The notes under the pieces: model-generated
What the model was told of the DNA's origin: nothing
Databases searched by the model: none
The model's input: the letters and a program-made list of their open reading frames with translations, nothing else
In this document: piece by piece, positions 1 through 13,660 of the stretch
How the letters are laid out: every line of letters starts with the position of its first letter
How positions within the stretch are numbered: position 1 is the first letter of the stretch
Made by a program: the position numbers and the translations under genes
Assembly (NCBI GenBank): GCA_013396995.1
Contig: VWZP01008288.1
Location: forward strand, 376,857 to 440,856
Source of the DNA: Dicaeum eximium
Lineage: Eukaryota > Chordata > Aves > Passeriformes > Dicaeidae
Direction: 5' to 3'
DNA: 64,000 bases

Positions 1-3000
1 AGCAAGCTTCATATTTCATTTTTCTGAGCTGTTCAGAATGGGATATGGTTTATAAAGATGAACATTTTGCAGGACTAAAGCAATGCACTACAGTTGGCAG
101 ACATGCTTTGGAGCCGTGTTCAGCTTGGCCTTTTTGGTTCACTGTAAACCATTTTTGTGAAATCTAGGCTAAAACACAGTCACTTTTATTGTACAGTCTT
201 ACAGTTATCATTGAGATACATTCCAAACAATAGGCATACTGTACTGTTATACAGTGGCAGGAAGGAAATACTAAAAGGATTAGGGATAAACAAGAAAAAT
301 GATTACCCAGCTGAAGCAGTCAGACAGACAGGGATCGATACTGGAATGCAAAATACCCAAAAGGATTTTCAAGAATCAAAAGGGCAGTTATAGTAGATTA
401 AAAAATGAGATTAACTTACACATACAATATGCACAGTACTGTATACGGATGAACTGCTACAAATAAAGTGAACAAGAGCCTGACCTTTTACCTAAAACTG
501 AACTTTATTTAAAATCCATTCTATTTTCTAAACGAGTCTTGCTCCACTTCCAGCATTCTGGTGCTCCACATTTTATGTACTACACAGTGGGCAGTAGTAC
601 ACACATACATTATAGCCTAACCACCTTATAGCCTAATCTTCTCGTAATATAACAGCCTGGAACTAACCTGGGTTAAAAAAAGTCACACACAAAATGACAG
701 TCACAGATACCAGTTTTAAGAAACATCCATTCATTGATACACATCTTTGCAACACAGTATTCACTACAGATTTGCCCAAGATTTTCCATTTTGAGGATCA
801 AATAACCAGAGAAAGGATTATATCACTCAAGACAACTACAGTCAAGGAAGACAGTAACTACCTTTGGGTAGATGGCAAAGCTATTAGAATTTTGTAATTC
901 CATTTTCTAAACTAGTTTCTTTTCATGTACTGGAAATATAAGAAAGGTGGTAATTCAAAACAAACAGACTCCAAAAAACACCACACCAGAATCACAAACA
1001 ATCCTGACCCCAAACCAATGTCTTCCAAACAAAGAGTTAACAGACTCAATGAGGATCAAACACCTGCATCTAAATGGAAATGCAAGTTTTATAAAACCAG
1101 TAGTGTTTGTGGCAGTAGCTGCATTTGGGTTCAGACCTCCCAGCTCACAGCATTCCTGTTATACTTAGACAAAATCAGGGCTTGAAAACCCAAAAGTAAT
1201 TTTACTTTTCCTCCATTTCATTCAAAACCTGCTTTCAACAAATATGCATTAGCTTGACACCAACAAGTTAATCCAAATCAATAATGGAAAATGTTAGCTG
1301 ACAGAACTGTACATGAAGAACTGAGCCCAGCCCACTGCACAGAACATGGGAAGCTGTGCCATCTCTGGGACAGGATCCATTTTTACTGATAACTGCACTG
1401 CTTTCAATAGAAATAAAGCACCTTTAAACTTCAGCAGTGCAAATCCTTCAGAAGTTAGTTGGAGAAATGAGCAGACAGCTGTAGTCAGATTTACAGCTGT
1501 GTTGCCTCTATTGTAAAATAACATTTAAAAATGTTTTCAACATTGTCACAGCTGGAATAACATTGTACATTGTAATTTCTTTATATAAGAGAGCCTATTA
1601 TGCTGGATGAATGGTACTACTCCTACTAGTGCTCAATCTTTATATTGGCAAACCAACTGAAATTTTCAAAGGAAGAGTCTGTAAACAGCAATGAGACTGC
1701 CTCACCTACAGAGTCAGGACTTTGAAAATGCCAAATCATTCTGGGAATAAACCAAAAATGGAAATATTAGATTTATAATCAGTATAAACTGCATCTACTT
1801 TGATGACTTACAAAAATGTACACCAGTAGTAGATTTACTTAAAGCAGAAAGTATTATTTCTTGCAACAGTATATTCAGCTGCAAAACCAAATGTAATGTT
1901 GAATGAGTACCAATGTAATGATAAAGCACAACTACTTGGAACAATTCTGCTTAACACAGCTTAAGAAAACAATATGAGCCTAGCTGACAGCTGGAGAAAT
2001 AATCACAAATATTCACGGAAGGAGAAGCACTGTAATACACAGTTTGATGTGACGAGGAGAAAGGGATTTGAATTTGGGGACACACTGAACACCTCCCAAT
2101 GGAAAAACCTCTGAAGGCAGCTCAGGATGTAAGGAGCACCAAACAACTTATTCTATCACATAATCACACCCAGACTAAAGTCTCAAATTACTCTTTGCTT
2201 CTTACTCAAAGTCTAAAAACATAAGCAGAACAAGGACTTAGAAAACACTTGTATTTCCAATAAATGCAAATTATAATGAAAATACATGCATGAGTTTACA
2301 GAGAATAAGAATTCACATGTGTATGAAGCTAGCAATTGAGACTAAACAGCAGGAAGGGCAATCACTTTTCTAGAGCTGATTTACAAAAGCAACAGAATTG
2401 TAAACATTAACTTAGAAATGAGGGGTTTGATATTCAAAGAAATGTAATTTTTGTTGTTAGCGAAATTGAATCAGCTCCTGTCTGCCCTTCAGTGCTTTGC
2501 TTTAATACAAATAAATGTAAGGTACGTGATTTCTTTTAGTTCTCTCTGATAATTGCTAATGTTAAAAAGCCCCACCAAAACCCACAACCCCAAGCCCACG
2601 CACATTAAAGAAGGACCTAAAATGCTTTAAGATACTTCTGGCAAGTAAACTCCAGTATGCAAACTAATTTTCCCACTTATTATGTTCAAAGAATCACTGT
2701 CTCTTACCCGCTTAACCTCTGTATGTTTATTAGAGGCTTAAGCACGTGTTTCTAAAACTCACAAAAACACTCAGAATGCACGATATTAGGAAAATCAACC
2801 CTGTTCAACATTTTGGTCTTCTCTTTACCAACCTAAGATACCACAGTAGTCAGAAACTACAAAGAGAAGCACAGTTTCCTTCTTTTACACAAACAAAAGG
2901 TGACTTCTTTCAATGGAGAAGGCCAACTCTGCAGTGTTCCAAGACATTTTCACACTCCAACTGCTATGGTCCATCTCTCTTGACTTCTCTGGGCTAGTTT

Positions 3001-6000
3001 CTTCCTAAGCCCTTCAAAATAACCCCTCTAATTTAGAATTTTCCATAAAACCAGAGATCTTCCAAAATTCTTCCTTTTTTCCTTGATTTCTTTTTTAACA
3101 TTAACATTTCTGTTAAGTTTATCTCCCCAGAACCAGTTTTAATGCCAACTAACTGTTCCTTTGAAACTCATCAGTTACCAAAACCTGCATCATTATTGAA
3201 CAACATTTCCATGCATTACTTAGGACAACAGAAAACAACTCTACCTATAATAAGAAATATGACAGCACAGCAAAAAGGGGCCATTATAATTTTAGGGGAA
3301 ATCTATCCTGACAAAGAGAATTCTGAGGTAGAAATCCTGGATGTCTTGCAATGAAGAGATTCTACAAGCTTTTTACAACATTTCCAAATAGAAGAGCAAT
3401 TGTCAACCTGAAGGAATTTAAACAGCTCAGTCCTCCAGAAGAAAGAGATATTGGTTCTTACCACATCTAGTTTTTCTGAGAAATGACACTTAACAAAACT
3501 CTGGTTGGGAGCATTTCACTGAACACAGAAATGGTGGATATTCCACATAAAACATTATTTTTTCTCTAAAGGCAAAGTCTTCTAGTAAACTGCCATATTT
3601 GACACTCAAAATGCAAAATGCAGAAATAAGCAGCTTACCAGAAGACTCCAATGTAAAAGAAGCTAAAGTACTATGTTCTTGGATTCTTACACAGAAGGCA
3701 ACTCCTCATATTCCATGTAAAAATATGGAATAAATAAATATAATAGAAACTGTGCTTTCTTGATTCCAGAGAACATTTGCACTAGGCAAAATAAAATTAC
3801 TTAAGCATCTAAAAATCATGCAAGGAATTCTGTTGAATTCCAAGCTCCTATTTGCAATACCTGTTTTCAGTGCTAGTTTGAATGTATTTCTGCATTTTTA
3901 CAGCTCTCATTCTCACAAATAAAAAAGGAAAAACAAAATATCTATTGGGAAAATAAAAAGCATCAAGACAAAAAAGCACAAGAAATTTTAATTTTATTCT
4001 AAGATCCAGACAGCTTAAGCTTGAGAAGACAGCTACCCACCTGCTTGACCAAAGGTTTTGGAGAACTGATTGGAAAAATAAACAGACATCTGGAAATCTG
4101 AGGATCACCTTACTCGTCCTGCTCTCAAACTGCTCAGACAAACTGAGACTCCTGCAATATCCAGAATCTTTGTTCCTCAGATTGTCACTAAACAGGTTCC
4201 TGAACAAGACTATGTAGGCACATAAATAAAATATTTGACTATACCAATTAAACACAGGTTCAAGCCCACCATTAAATGCTACTAGATATCACCACCTCTT
4301 GCGGCATCCCTTATTCTACCTTAAAGCAGCAACATCCCACAGAGGGAATTAAATGTCAAAACTACAGAAAAGCAGAAAGTCAGAGTTTACACAGTACTGA
4401 GCTTCTTTTAACACTAGTACAAGTATTTTTCTAACTTCAGTAGCCATTAAACTTGGACCCCTCTGTTTCAAACTGGATGAAAGCCAACACCTTGTATTAC
4501 AAACAAAAGACAGCAACTCTGGAAAAAGACCAACAGTCCTATGCCAAATATATAAAAAAATCTCTCCATTTCAGAATGCTGTTGGCTGCAATGTTCTTTA
4601 ATTAGATTCAGTTTCTGACCTCATTTGAAGCATACAGTTGTGTATTAATTACCTGGGAAGTTTGTTTCCAAGAGCAGCTTAAAGGGGAATGATCTAGAGG
4701 TTTGCAAGCATGGTAATCTGTTTTTTCCCCAACTGTATTGTTGAATTTTTTTTTTTAAATCATAACTACCAAAAAGTATCACATATCATCCTGGCTCAGA
4801 CATTTTTTCTGATTCTTCACCTTCTGCTTTTCCTACTCTTTCTTCTTCATTGACCTTTCCTCTTAAGTTATCCACTTTTGTTTATGTCCTCTTTAAAGCA
4901 AACCTCAAATACTATTTACTTCACATCTTTTCTAACCTGTCTTTCCTTTTATACATCTCCATCAGTACAATATACAGCAACATACTCGTTTTGTGTAAAT
5001 AATCTACCTTAATACAAAATATTACTTTCTCTTAAACACTAAGGAAAAGCATATTTGTGGCATTTTGCACAGTAACTTCCATGACACAGCTGAAAAAAGA
5101 ATCAACTAGGAAATTCAGATGTAGAAGCTTTAGATTATACTAATCTTTTAGGGCAGTTTGGCTAAGCCTTGAATGCAGATTAAATTTACAAGCACTAAAA
5201 TGCAGGTTACATACTATTGTGGAACATTATGCAACATGGAAGAAGCCACTGTCAGGAAACTGCAGATACAATTGCACTTCCTAAGTGAAGCAAATTAGTA
5301 TTATTTCCAGCAAGATTCCCATGATGGCACCCCTTGCACAAGTTCGGGATTCTGTCACCTCCAAAGCCATTCCATTTTAGATCAAACTCAGTGCAGTGCA
5401 CGGCACAGGAGACAATCAGTGTACATTAATCCTGTGTATAAAGGTTTGCAGCACACCTTGCAGACCAGAGACAAGGCACACAGGCTTATTAATAAATTGG
5501 TCAAGTATGAAGATGGCACATTGTCCACAAAAGTTATTAGCATCTTTAAAAGAGTAGAGAGACAGCAATGTTCTATTTGGTGAGGACAGACTCCTTGTCA
5601 AACCTGGAAGAACTCTAGGAGTGGGAATACAGCTGATGGAATTTTGAACAGGACCTACTGAGTGCCCCAAGGAAAGGACTCAGTACACTCTCATGCTCTC
5701 ACTTTGGCTCTGTACACCCTCATGCTACAAAGACAGTGGATTCTACCTCACAAACACACCCTGGGAGGCAACGTGAGCAGCAAGCCAGAATTTTAATTGG
5801 GAGCTATTGTGAACAAAATGAAAGTTCTGTGTGCTTGAAACAGACCAATGAAAGTGGGAGAAAGGAGCTGAGGTTACCAGCAAACACTAAGATTTTTCTT
5901 CTCAAAAGATGCAATGATCCTTACAACCATGATACTGCACTGATCCTATAAAACTCACACAATACATTCAAGAAATCCCAAGGCTGAGAATTTATTCCTT

Positions 6001-8879
6001 TGTATAGGCCAGACATTGCAGAAGTGAGCAAAGCCTGAGCAGTGCTAACCAGGAAAGCCTGTTGACATTCAACAAGATAACAGCAGAAAGCAAAAGCCTT
6101 ATCAAATACCACAACCATTGATGCTTACACATCTCAAAGCAGATATTTCATTGTTTTCCCCTATTTCACTGGAAAAAGACAGCAGAGAATAAAATCTAGG
6201 TACACGAGGTATCTCACATGTCACTTAAGATGCCCCCTTCACAGTGCACTTCAGTGAACAGCAGTCCTCACAAGTAAAGCAGCAGCAACAGAAGTAAACG
6301 AGAAAAAATGAAAAAATCAGGTCTTTAGTTAAAGCAGTTGTAGGTGCTAATTGCTGACAATGACAATATTAATGAGATGAGTTTTAAAGGAAACTTTTCA
6401 TTAGCACAACTCAAAAATAACTTTCTTCAACAAAAAGAATAAGGTGCAAAACATGCCACTGAGTATTACTGCTGCCAATCAAACAATTCTGCTCTAATCT
6501 TTCATCCAATCTATGCAATGAATGCACTTTCTCAACACAGAGTAAATACTTTGCTTTCATCAAAATCTGGATCAAGACGTACTTAATTTATCCAAAGCCT
6601 CTGCAATATAACCAAGCAGGAAATACAAGATTAAGTAATACTGATACATCAATAATAGCAAAATAGGATGCAGCAATGTCAATTCTGTCATCTGCATGCC
6701 TTGTGAAACATGCCTTCAGAATATCACCAGCATAAAAAGAATAATTGAAATACAACAAAAGAAAGTTAAATTTTATTTCAAACTTCTTACTACATGCATA
6801 CCCTCCCCATGCACTATGACCTGTGAACGTTTAAAAGGAAACAAAGCTAAGTTGAATAAAATTCTTGCACTTAACATCACACTTAACCTACTAATGTCCT
6901 ATAAGGCAGGATTTTAATTATCACCTTTAATAAACTGGTCTTCTCCCATTTCACATGATTTTCTTGAATTATGCTGCAGATTTTAAGATATTTTAAAATA
7001 TATTCCCACAGCGACTATTTCAGAAAAAAAAAGTTAAAAATATAAAAATTAACTGGAGTAAATGTCAAGTTCAGTTACAATTTCTACTGTGCCACAAAAA
7101 GAAGCAACACTTAGATCACGTAAGAATGGACAGTACATGCTTAAATAACCTGTAAATGCACCATTTAAGAAATGTAGAAAGACTGTCTTAGGAAATAAAT
7201 TATTTATGCGGCAAGATTTAAGAACAAATATTCAGTTAGCATAAATTGCCTTAGCTGCTTGATTTATAAAGGATTTATAAGCCCTTGTGTGGATTCATAC
7301 TGTCTCTTGTTCTTTGCATTACAATGTGGTAACTAAGAGCACAGCCTTAAAAAAACCCAGGCAACAAAACCCCACAAAACCATTCCCTACACCCCAACAA
7401 AAAAAAACAAACAAAAAATGACCCAAAACCAAATTTTAAAAAATGCATCACAAAAAGAGAAGAATATCAACAAAAACATAACCAAAGGAATAGAGGCACT
7501 TCTATAACAACAAAGTATTGAAAAAAAGAGACACATAAAATGTATAGAACAGATACTCCAAAAGACAAAGTTCAGAAGACTTAGGACCAAATTTCAGGCC
7601 CACATTAAACTGGATTGAGTTTCTACTCGTGGTTTCAGTAAATTCAGACAAGCTATTTTGATTGTTTCACTCCCCAGTTTACCATCCTTTTTAGCAACAC
7701 AATTTCTTCACAAGCTCAAGGGAACTTATTCTGTATGTGATATCATGCTTTGTGTAACACACAATCCTTTTTTTAGTCAAGATTCTTAGGTACTACAAAA
7801 AAAATCCACTGCACTCTAACCAAATAAAATCCCAACTTTTTAGTATGTATCTGAAAATGCCTTCTAGCTTCTAAACATTCTGAATATTCAAGAAAAAATG
7901 GACAAGTTTCTCTTCCATAGAAAAATTGCATTGAATTAGTCATCCTTGACTGGATTCAGTTGAAAAGAAGGCAATACAGATGCATATTCACTATTCAGTC
8001 ACTGGCAAGTAGTTGTGAATTGATGTTTTCCAAAGAAACTTCAGTTCACTCAGTTCTCAGTAGGCAAAATTCAGTCCAAACCAAAGCATGATGTATCCAT
8101 TTCTCTTCTTTAAATGAACCATTAAGCCCTAGGCTATAGACCCCATATGCAGTTAGAGAGTTTGCTAGAATCATGCTATTCTGATCAGAACAAAACAAGA
8201 ATGGAAGAAACCACACTTTGGTTACTCACTCCCAAACATATTTTTGGAGAAGAGAGCTCCTTCTAAGAAAAGGTAGAAGAGCCAATCACTGTCCCAGCAG
8301 GGTGAGTAAATTTACTAGGAAGTAAATTTGCAAGCTATCTCAAATGCATCCTAGGAATAAAGATATAGAAGATACAGACAACAGTAAACCAATCAGGTTA
8401 TATAATATGTTAATGTTTTATAGGTATCACCTTGTTATGCATTCATGTCTCACAGAAGTCATCTGTTCCAAATGACCTCATATAGACAAAGAGAAAAACA
8501 AACCCTTTCAGGTAATAAGTAGTCCAGAACTGCTCTCAAGAATAGTGCCACTAAGTCAAATTTCTGAGCATTTTCCCCATGGAAAGCGCTTTCAGAACAC
8601 TCAAGGCAAGTCTGAGACCTTCTACCACTTTTGCTGAGGATCTAACATTTTCAAGTCTGCCAACTGCAGAGTAATTCCAGTCCAGCTGGACACCGTAAGT
8701 CATCTGGTGATGACACAGCCCTCCCTGCTGTGAGCAAAGCTTATGCTAGTCAAGTGCACACATCCAGGTGAGTTCAGACAACTGAGGATGGCAATTCCAC
8801 TTCCTCTCGGGGAAGTTTATCCCTCCCACATCCCACCACGTATTCAACATGTTTTTGTTGCAGCTGACGCCTGATACTT
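1..8879. other. Unique AT-rich intronic DNA
   Basis: I see no gene, recognised transposon or RNA gene here apart from the A/C-rich stretch at 7346-7445 and a pyrimidine-rich zone near 4800-4960. Open frames are short and unrelated to known proteins. Ancient diverged repeats could be present but cannot be recognised by eye. Confidence 0.6.
7346..7445 (+). repeat. A/C-rich low-complexity stretch
   Basis: Runs such as CAACAAAACCCCACAAAACC and AACAAAAAAAAACAAAC make up most of this segment. Similar shorter A/C-rich patches occur near 16630, 22955, 48109, 51030-51120, 58040 and 60755. In the transcript they would read as U/G-rich. Confidence 0.85.
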
Positions 8880-9205
8880 CTCATCTTCCCCGCAAGCAGC
8901 GCGGCGGGGAAGGTGTGCGGGCTGGCAGCGCTGCTCCCGCACCCCGGGCTGCACTTGGCCGCCGCCGCCGCCAGGGCACACTGCGGGCTCGCCATCGCCC
9001 CCGCACAGCCAGGGCACACTGCGGGCTCGCCATCCCCCCGCACAGCCAGGGCACACTGCGGGCTCGCCATCCCCCCGCACAGCCAGGGCACACTGCGGGC
9101 TCGCCATCCCCCCGCACAGCCAGGGCACACTGCGGGCTCGCCATCCCCCCCGCACCGCCAGCCTCTGGCGCCACACACCGCCGCTCCTGCCTGCCAGGGG
9201 CACGC
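8880..9205. promoter_or_regulatory. Intronic CpG-dense patch around the minisatellite
   Basis: Over about 325 bp the sequence changes from AT-rich intron to GC-rich DNA with many CpGs, including GCGCGGCGGGG near 8900 and a (GCC)n run near 8961-8972, followed by the minisatellite with about three CpGs per unit. Such clusters usually mark unmethylated regulatory DNA or a young GC-rich insertion. I see no TATA box, initiator or exon that would make it a promoter, so the regulatory call is only a possibility. Confidence 0.4.
8970..9156 (+). repeat. 37-bp CpG-rich minisatellite, five copies
   Basis: The unit starts GCCAGGGCACACTGCGGGCT and continues with CGCCATC, a C-run and GCACA. Copies start at 8970, 9008, 9045, 9082 and 9119, with lengths 38, 37, 37, 37 and 38. 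Variation is almost confined to the C-run. Because 37 is not a multiple of three, the array opens frames on both strands, with repeats such as RARSVPWLCGG on the minus strand. That is a by-product and not evidence of a protein. Near identity of the copies suggests recent expansion or homogenisation and likely length polymorphism. Confidence 0.97.
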
Positions 9206-11754
9206 TTCTGGCCCATCAGCTTCTCACTAGTTGTAGAGGCTGTTTTGCCCTCGTAACATATTGCCCCAGTGGGGCATTTTAGTATAGTAAAATAGTACAT
9301 TATTAGCATAACAAAGCGTTTTAGGGTAGGTTTTCCGTCCCATCATACGCAACAACCAAAGAAACTTCAAAATATTTTAATATTTTACTTCGGCGCTATA
9401 AGTTTATGACGAACAAATGTGATAAAGTTCAAAGACATGTATTTTTAGCCTTGGATTCAGTTTTTATCCTTCATCTATCTCAGTTATGTCTCCTGAAGCT
9501 GTTCAAACGTTCAGGAGTAGCACAGGCTTATGCACCGCAAAAAAAACAGAAATTAGTTTTGTCCACAAATTGCTGCTGCAGTGGGGAGTTTATGCACTCC
9601 TCATCTCTGAAACTGTGACCTGAATTCAACTTTATCTATAGTAGACAAATCCTGAATAAAAAGGAGGAAATTTTCAGAGTACTTCACTACATTTACTGCT
9701 CTGTTTGTAAATAAGTATTTATTATTTTTATTAGGAACTTCAGCTTGTTTGGGCTATGAAGGAAACAATCCTGCCTGGTATTTTGTCATCCACCCTTCAC
9801 AGTTTTGGTATGCAATATAATCTCCACAGAGTCAGATCAGATACTCTTTTCTGCCCTTGATCTAAATATTAACTCTGAACTTAGCTTAATTCATTAGTTG
9901 AGAGAGCCATATAGACACTAATGTGCCAATAAGCTTCCCCCTGGAGTTAACGTATGTCCTTCAATAATTTACTGACTTGATTTGACATAAGGGGATAGTG
10001 TCAGAAGCATTGGAGTGAGATATGACAACCTTCCCTCTCCTATCAGCATTGCTATTTCGAGTACTTGAGGATGGTGTGCAGGGTGTGTGCTGCACTGTAT
10101 AGCAGCTGAAGAGAAACAATAGTACTCTTCCCCTCAACTCCAAGACAAATATGTCCCTAAATGTTTAATAAAAACTTAAGTTATCCTAGAAGCTCATTTG
10201 TTTCCAAGCAAAAAGCCTGATACTCAAGAGGGTGGCACAGTCTAGGAGCTATCATGTCCAGCATCCTCACTCACTGCAGCCCCTCTTCCGACACCCACTG
10301 TTGTCCAGACAGGTCAGAAAAGACCACAGCCATGTTTATACAGGTCCAGCCAGTCCCAACACAGCCAACTTTGGTACAACAGGCTACAGTCTTCCATCTA
10401 AACACACCCACCTTCACTTACCACCACAGCTCAGCCATCACAAACTTTTGATTGCAGTGAGGCTTACCACACACATGTAAATCAAAATGACCACACAGTA
10501 ACTAGACAGGTACGTAGTATTAACACCTACACCGTGTTTAACAACATAAATGACTAGCCTACAGTAACATTTTCTCTTCTTCTAAAAACTCAACATTAAG
10601 AGTGTGAGATTTTCACTAAGAATGAATTTTCATTTCCACTACAAAGCCTTTGCCTCCAAAAAAAGACTTGGTTGTGACAAACAAGAATAAACACACTGGA
10701 ATAAAACAAACACACTTGCACTCGTGCCCATAGCCACAGCTCTGTGTTTGCCCTGTTATACCAGTCACACAGATGCTCCAATTGTGGATGCAGTTATTAT
10801 TGCAAAACACAGCACTGTAGTAACCATCTGAAAATAAAGTTGTACAGTGGCCAACAGTAAGTGGGTGACATTTGTTATGCTAACAAGGCTCAGATGCTAT
10901 AGCTACATAACTTCTGTGCTTCAATAACACTATCATGTTACAGTTAAGTAAAAATAATGATCTATTTTACAGTGGTGCAAAATGCAAATTACTTGAGTAA
11001 ATTTTGAATACTTCTGTATCTTTCAGATATTTCAAGTACTGTTTTTCTTTATATATAATATAATCAAACATTATTAGAATATATAATACAACATAACTAG
11101 TGTATTAATATATTTGTATTTTTATACATAGATTAAATTCAGATCTGTATACTCAGCAAGACTAAATGACAAATGCACCACTGAGGAACAAGAATGCTAG
11201 AATCTTTTTTCTCTCCTTTTAAAATATTTTTTTAAATTTTACCTTTAAACAGAAAATAAACACTGCTTGGACTTTAAAAAAAAACATACATATATACAAA
11301 GCATAGTGACAGGACACTGGACTCCTGTATATTAAAACCAAACAATATGCATATTAAACAACACCCAAACATCATCTTACAATATGTATGCGTAGAGTAG
11401 AAAAATTTCAATTATAGCAGGATCACTGCAGTCTCAACTTCACTACAGTGATTGAACTTCATGAGCAGTAGTATCAAACAAATAGTTTATGTAATACTTG
11501 AGATTCTAGAATAAGAAGTCAAAGTGAAATAGAGAAGCAAAATGTCAAGCTTAAAATAAATATGAAGTCTCCAAATAAGCAAGCAAACCCTTAAAGCACA
11601 TATAGAGGAATCTGTACAACATGCCAGTGGCAGACCTTGAAAGCATGTGAGCATCTAGATTACTACTTCACATTAACTCAAAACATTCAGCAGACAATCA
11701 GCCAAACTCTTCAAGACTTCATTTTGATCACTTCAGCTCATTTGTGAAGGTTTA
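9206..11754. other. Intronic DNA between the minisatellite and the LTR
   Basis: The first 150 bp keep a few CpGs (TTCCGTCCC, ATACGCAAC, CGGCGC) and may belong to the same insertion as the CpG patch. The remainder is AT-rich, ending in low-complexity sequence near 11049-11300. No coding segment is supported. Confidence 0.55.
11049..11130. repeat. AT-rich low-complexity stretch
   Basis: The stretch is nearly all A and T, with repeated ATATATAATA-type words. No function is assigned. Confidence 0.8.
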
Positions 11755-12335
11755 TGTCATGGTTTAATCCCTGCAGGCAGTTCAAGTACCACACAGCTGC
11801 TGGCTCACTGCCCACCCACCACTGGGACGGGGAGAGAATTGGAAGGGCAAAAGTGCAAAAACTCATGGGTTGAGATAAAGACAGCTTAATAAAGAAAAAG
11901 GAGTAGTATAAGAAGAAAAACAAAACTCCTCAAAGAAAAGCAAAACAAAACCACCACAAATAGTGCAAAAATCCCACAACTGCTCATCGACAGCCAGCGC
12001 ATTGAACTCCAGCCAGTCCCAGAGAAGAGGCAGTGCTGGCAAACCTCTCTCCTTCTCCCCATGCCTTGCTGCTGAGCATGATGTGGTATGGTGTGGAATA
12101 TCTCTCTGGGCAGTTGGGGTCAGCTGTCCCAGCTGTGTCCCATCTCCTTGTGCACCCCCAGACAACTCGCTGCTGGGGCAGCATGAGAAGCAGAAAAGGC
12201 CCCAGCTCCATGTCAACACTAGTTAGCAATTCCTAAAACACCAGGATGTTATCAAAACTATTTCGTCACAAATCCAAAACAGTCCCATACAAACTCCCAC
12301 GGAGAAAAGCAATTCTTTCCCATTCTAAACTAGCA
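11755..12335 (-). mobile_element. Solo LTR of an avian endogenous retrovirus-like family
   Basis: Minus-strand sequence starts TGCTAGTTTAGAATGGG (12335) and ends ATTAAACCATGACA (11755), giving TG...CA ends and a length of about 581 bp. Plus-strand landmarks GGCAGTTGGGGTCAGCTGTC, GCAGAAAAGGCC and TGGGTTGAGATAAAGACAG belong to an LTR family that I recall as abundant in birds. No gag, pol or env sequence flanks it, so it is a solo LTR. The expected TATA-like and AATAAA-like motifs are eroded; TTAATAAAG appears only on the plus strand. A clean target-site duplication is not obvious: AAGGT occurs near both edges but at unequal distances. Orientation matches CRIM1. The exact family (ERVL, ERVK or other) is uncertain. 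Confidence 0.8.
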
Positions 12336-13027
12336 AAAGGTAACATCAGAAGTCAACTTGCAAGACAGTATCCTAGTGAATGCACACAGCTTTAACCACC
12401 CTTAAGTACAGCTCTTCAAGAGATTAATCCTTTCTGATTATTCTGAGATATTCAAAGAGAATCAGAATTTAGTTAAATACCATATTTTCTTTCAGAAGAA
12501 TGTTTTCCCTAACAACTCAGTTTCCAGACCAACTCTATGCACATTAGTTTATGCATCTCCAAGCCCCATTACTGTTGCCTAGAAAATAATTAAAAGCAGA
12601 TACATTTTACTCCATGACAGCAACTGGAAGACTATTAAAAACATATAAAATACAAGATGCATTTACAGATCCTTTTGAATGTAACTCCACATGTACCACA
12701 TGAATTCAAGGATTTGTGAGACAACACTTTTTAGGAAGTGGTATTTATTTTTAGGATAGAATACAAATTTGCATCATTTGGAGTTGTATTAATTCATGAA
12801 TAAGAAGGATATTTATTAGTTTCACCACAGATTTACAATGCTTGCAAATATTTTCTAATGATAATGCCCTGTAAGGCAGGAGAAGTAATGAATTTCTATC
12901 TGGACCAACATTACAGTGACTCAAGACCTAACTAACTTGGTAAGTAAATCGTAAATACATGAAATCCATCAATTATTCCAAGCTTGAATTGCAGAGAGTG
13001 AAAGTACAAAAACACAAACCTTTGCAT

Positions 13028-13205
13028 ATTCTCCTTCCCTGCCTCCTCCTCCAAAATCAGCCCTTATCACTCTCCCAACTGTTCTAGCTCTTCTTTTCTA
13101 AATTCCACCATTTCCCTCATCATCCATTCAGCTCATGTTTAATTGCCTAGTCCTCTTCCATACTCCTCCCTCCTCTTCTTCATATCCCATCCCTATTTCA
13201 TTTAA
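13028..13205 (+). repeat. Pyrimidine-rich segment
   Basis: The segment is dominated by C and T, with words such as CCCTGCCTCCTCCTCC and TACTCCTCCCTCCTCTTCTT. Similar but less extreme pyrimidine-rich stretches occur near 4800-4960 and 40740-41150. In the transcript these are purine-rich. No protein is encoded. Confidence 0.7.
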
Positions 13206-13640
13206 TTCAAACAACCTCCTTCCAATGTACTGTCCAAATTTGAGGGGAGAAGAAAGAGCCCAAAAGTCTGTCCTTGCTTTCAGTCCTTACACCTGACAAC
13301 ACAGAGTTACAAGACTGCATGAAATCTTCCCTTGCCTTCTCATGTCCAAAAGCCCACTGATGGAAAAGGTTTTTTTTAAATCTCTACTCAACTTTTGCAA
13401 ATATTTTTTGAATGGTTTATATCCTGGCTACCTATAAACAATGTCTATTTTGGCAGATAATGTCATATCAAAAACTAAAGCGACAGCTGATAAAAGAAAG
13501 TGTATAATGAATACAGATTCCCTACTGGTTATCTCCAAGTACAAAAACCATCAGTGTCAAAGTTAAATCTGAGGTACGGAGTTCTTCAGAGATTTTTTAA
13601 AATAATGAACATTTAAATGTACTTAATACAAAACCCTTAA

Positions 13641-13660
13641 AAACAAACAAACAAACAAAC
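13641..13660 (+). repeat. (AAAC)5 microsatellite
   Basis: Five AAAC units occur in a row after an A-rich lead-in. Confidence 0.95.

Noticed and set aside
8774..9309. Five overlapping long open frames on both strands with repeated peptides
   Set aside because: They are generated by the 37-bp minisatellite, whose unit is not a multiple of three, so several frames stay open at once. No conserved protein or splice context supports translation.
11863..12236. Overlapping frames of 67-118 codons on both strands
   Set aside because: They lie entirely inside the solo LTR, which has no protein-coding role in this family.
11746..12341. AAGGT at both edges of the LTR as a target-site duplication
   Set aside because: The two copies lie at different distances from the TG and CA ends (11747-11751 and 12337-12341), so they do not fit a simple duplication.
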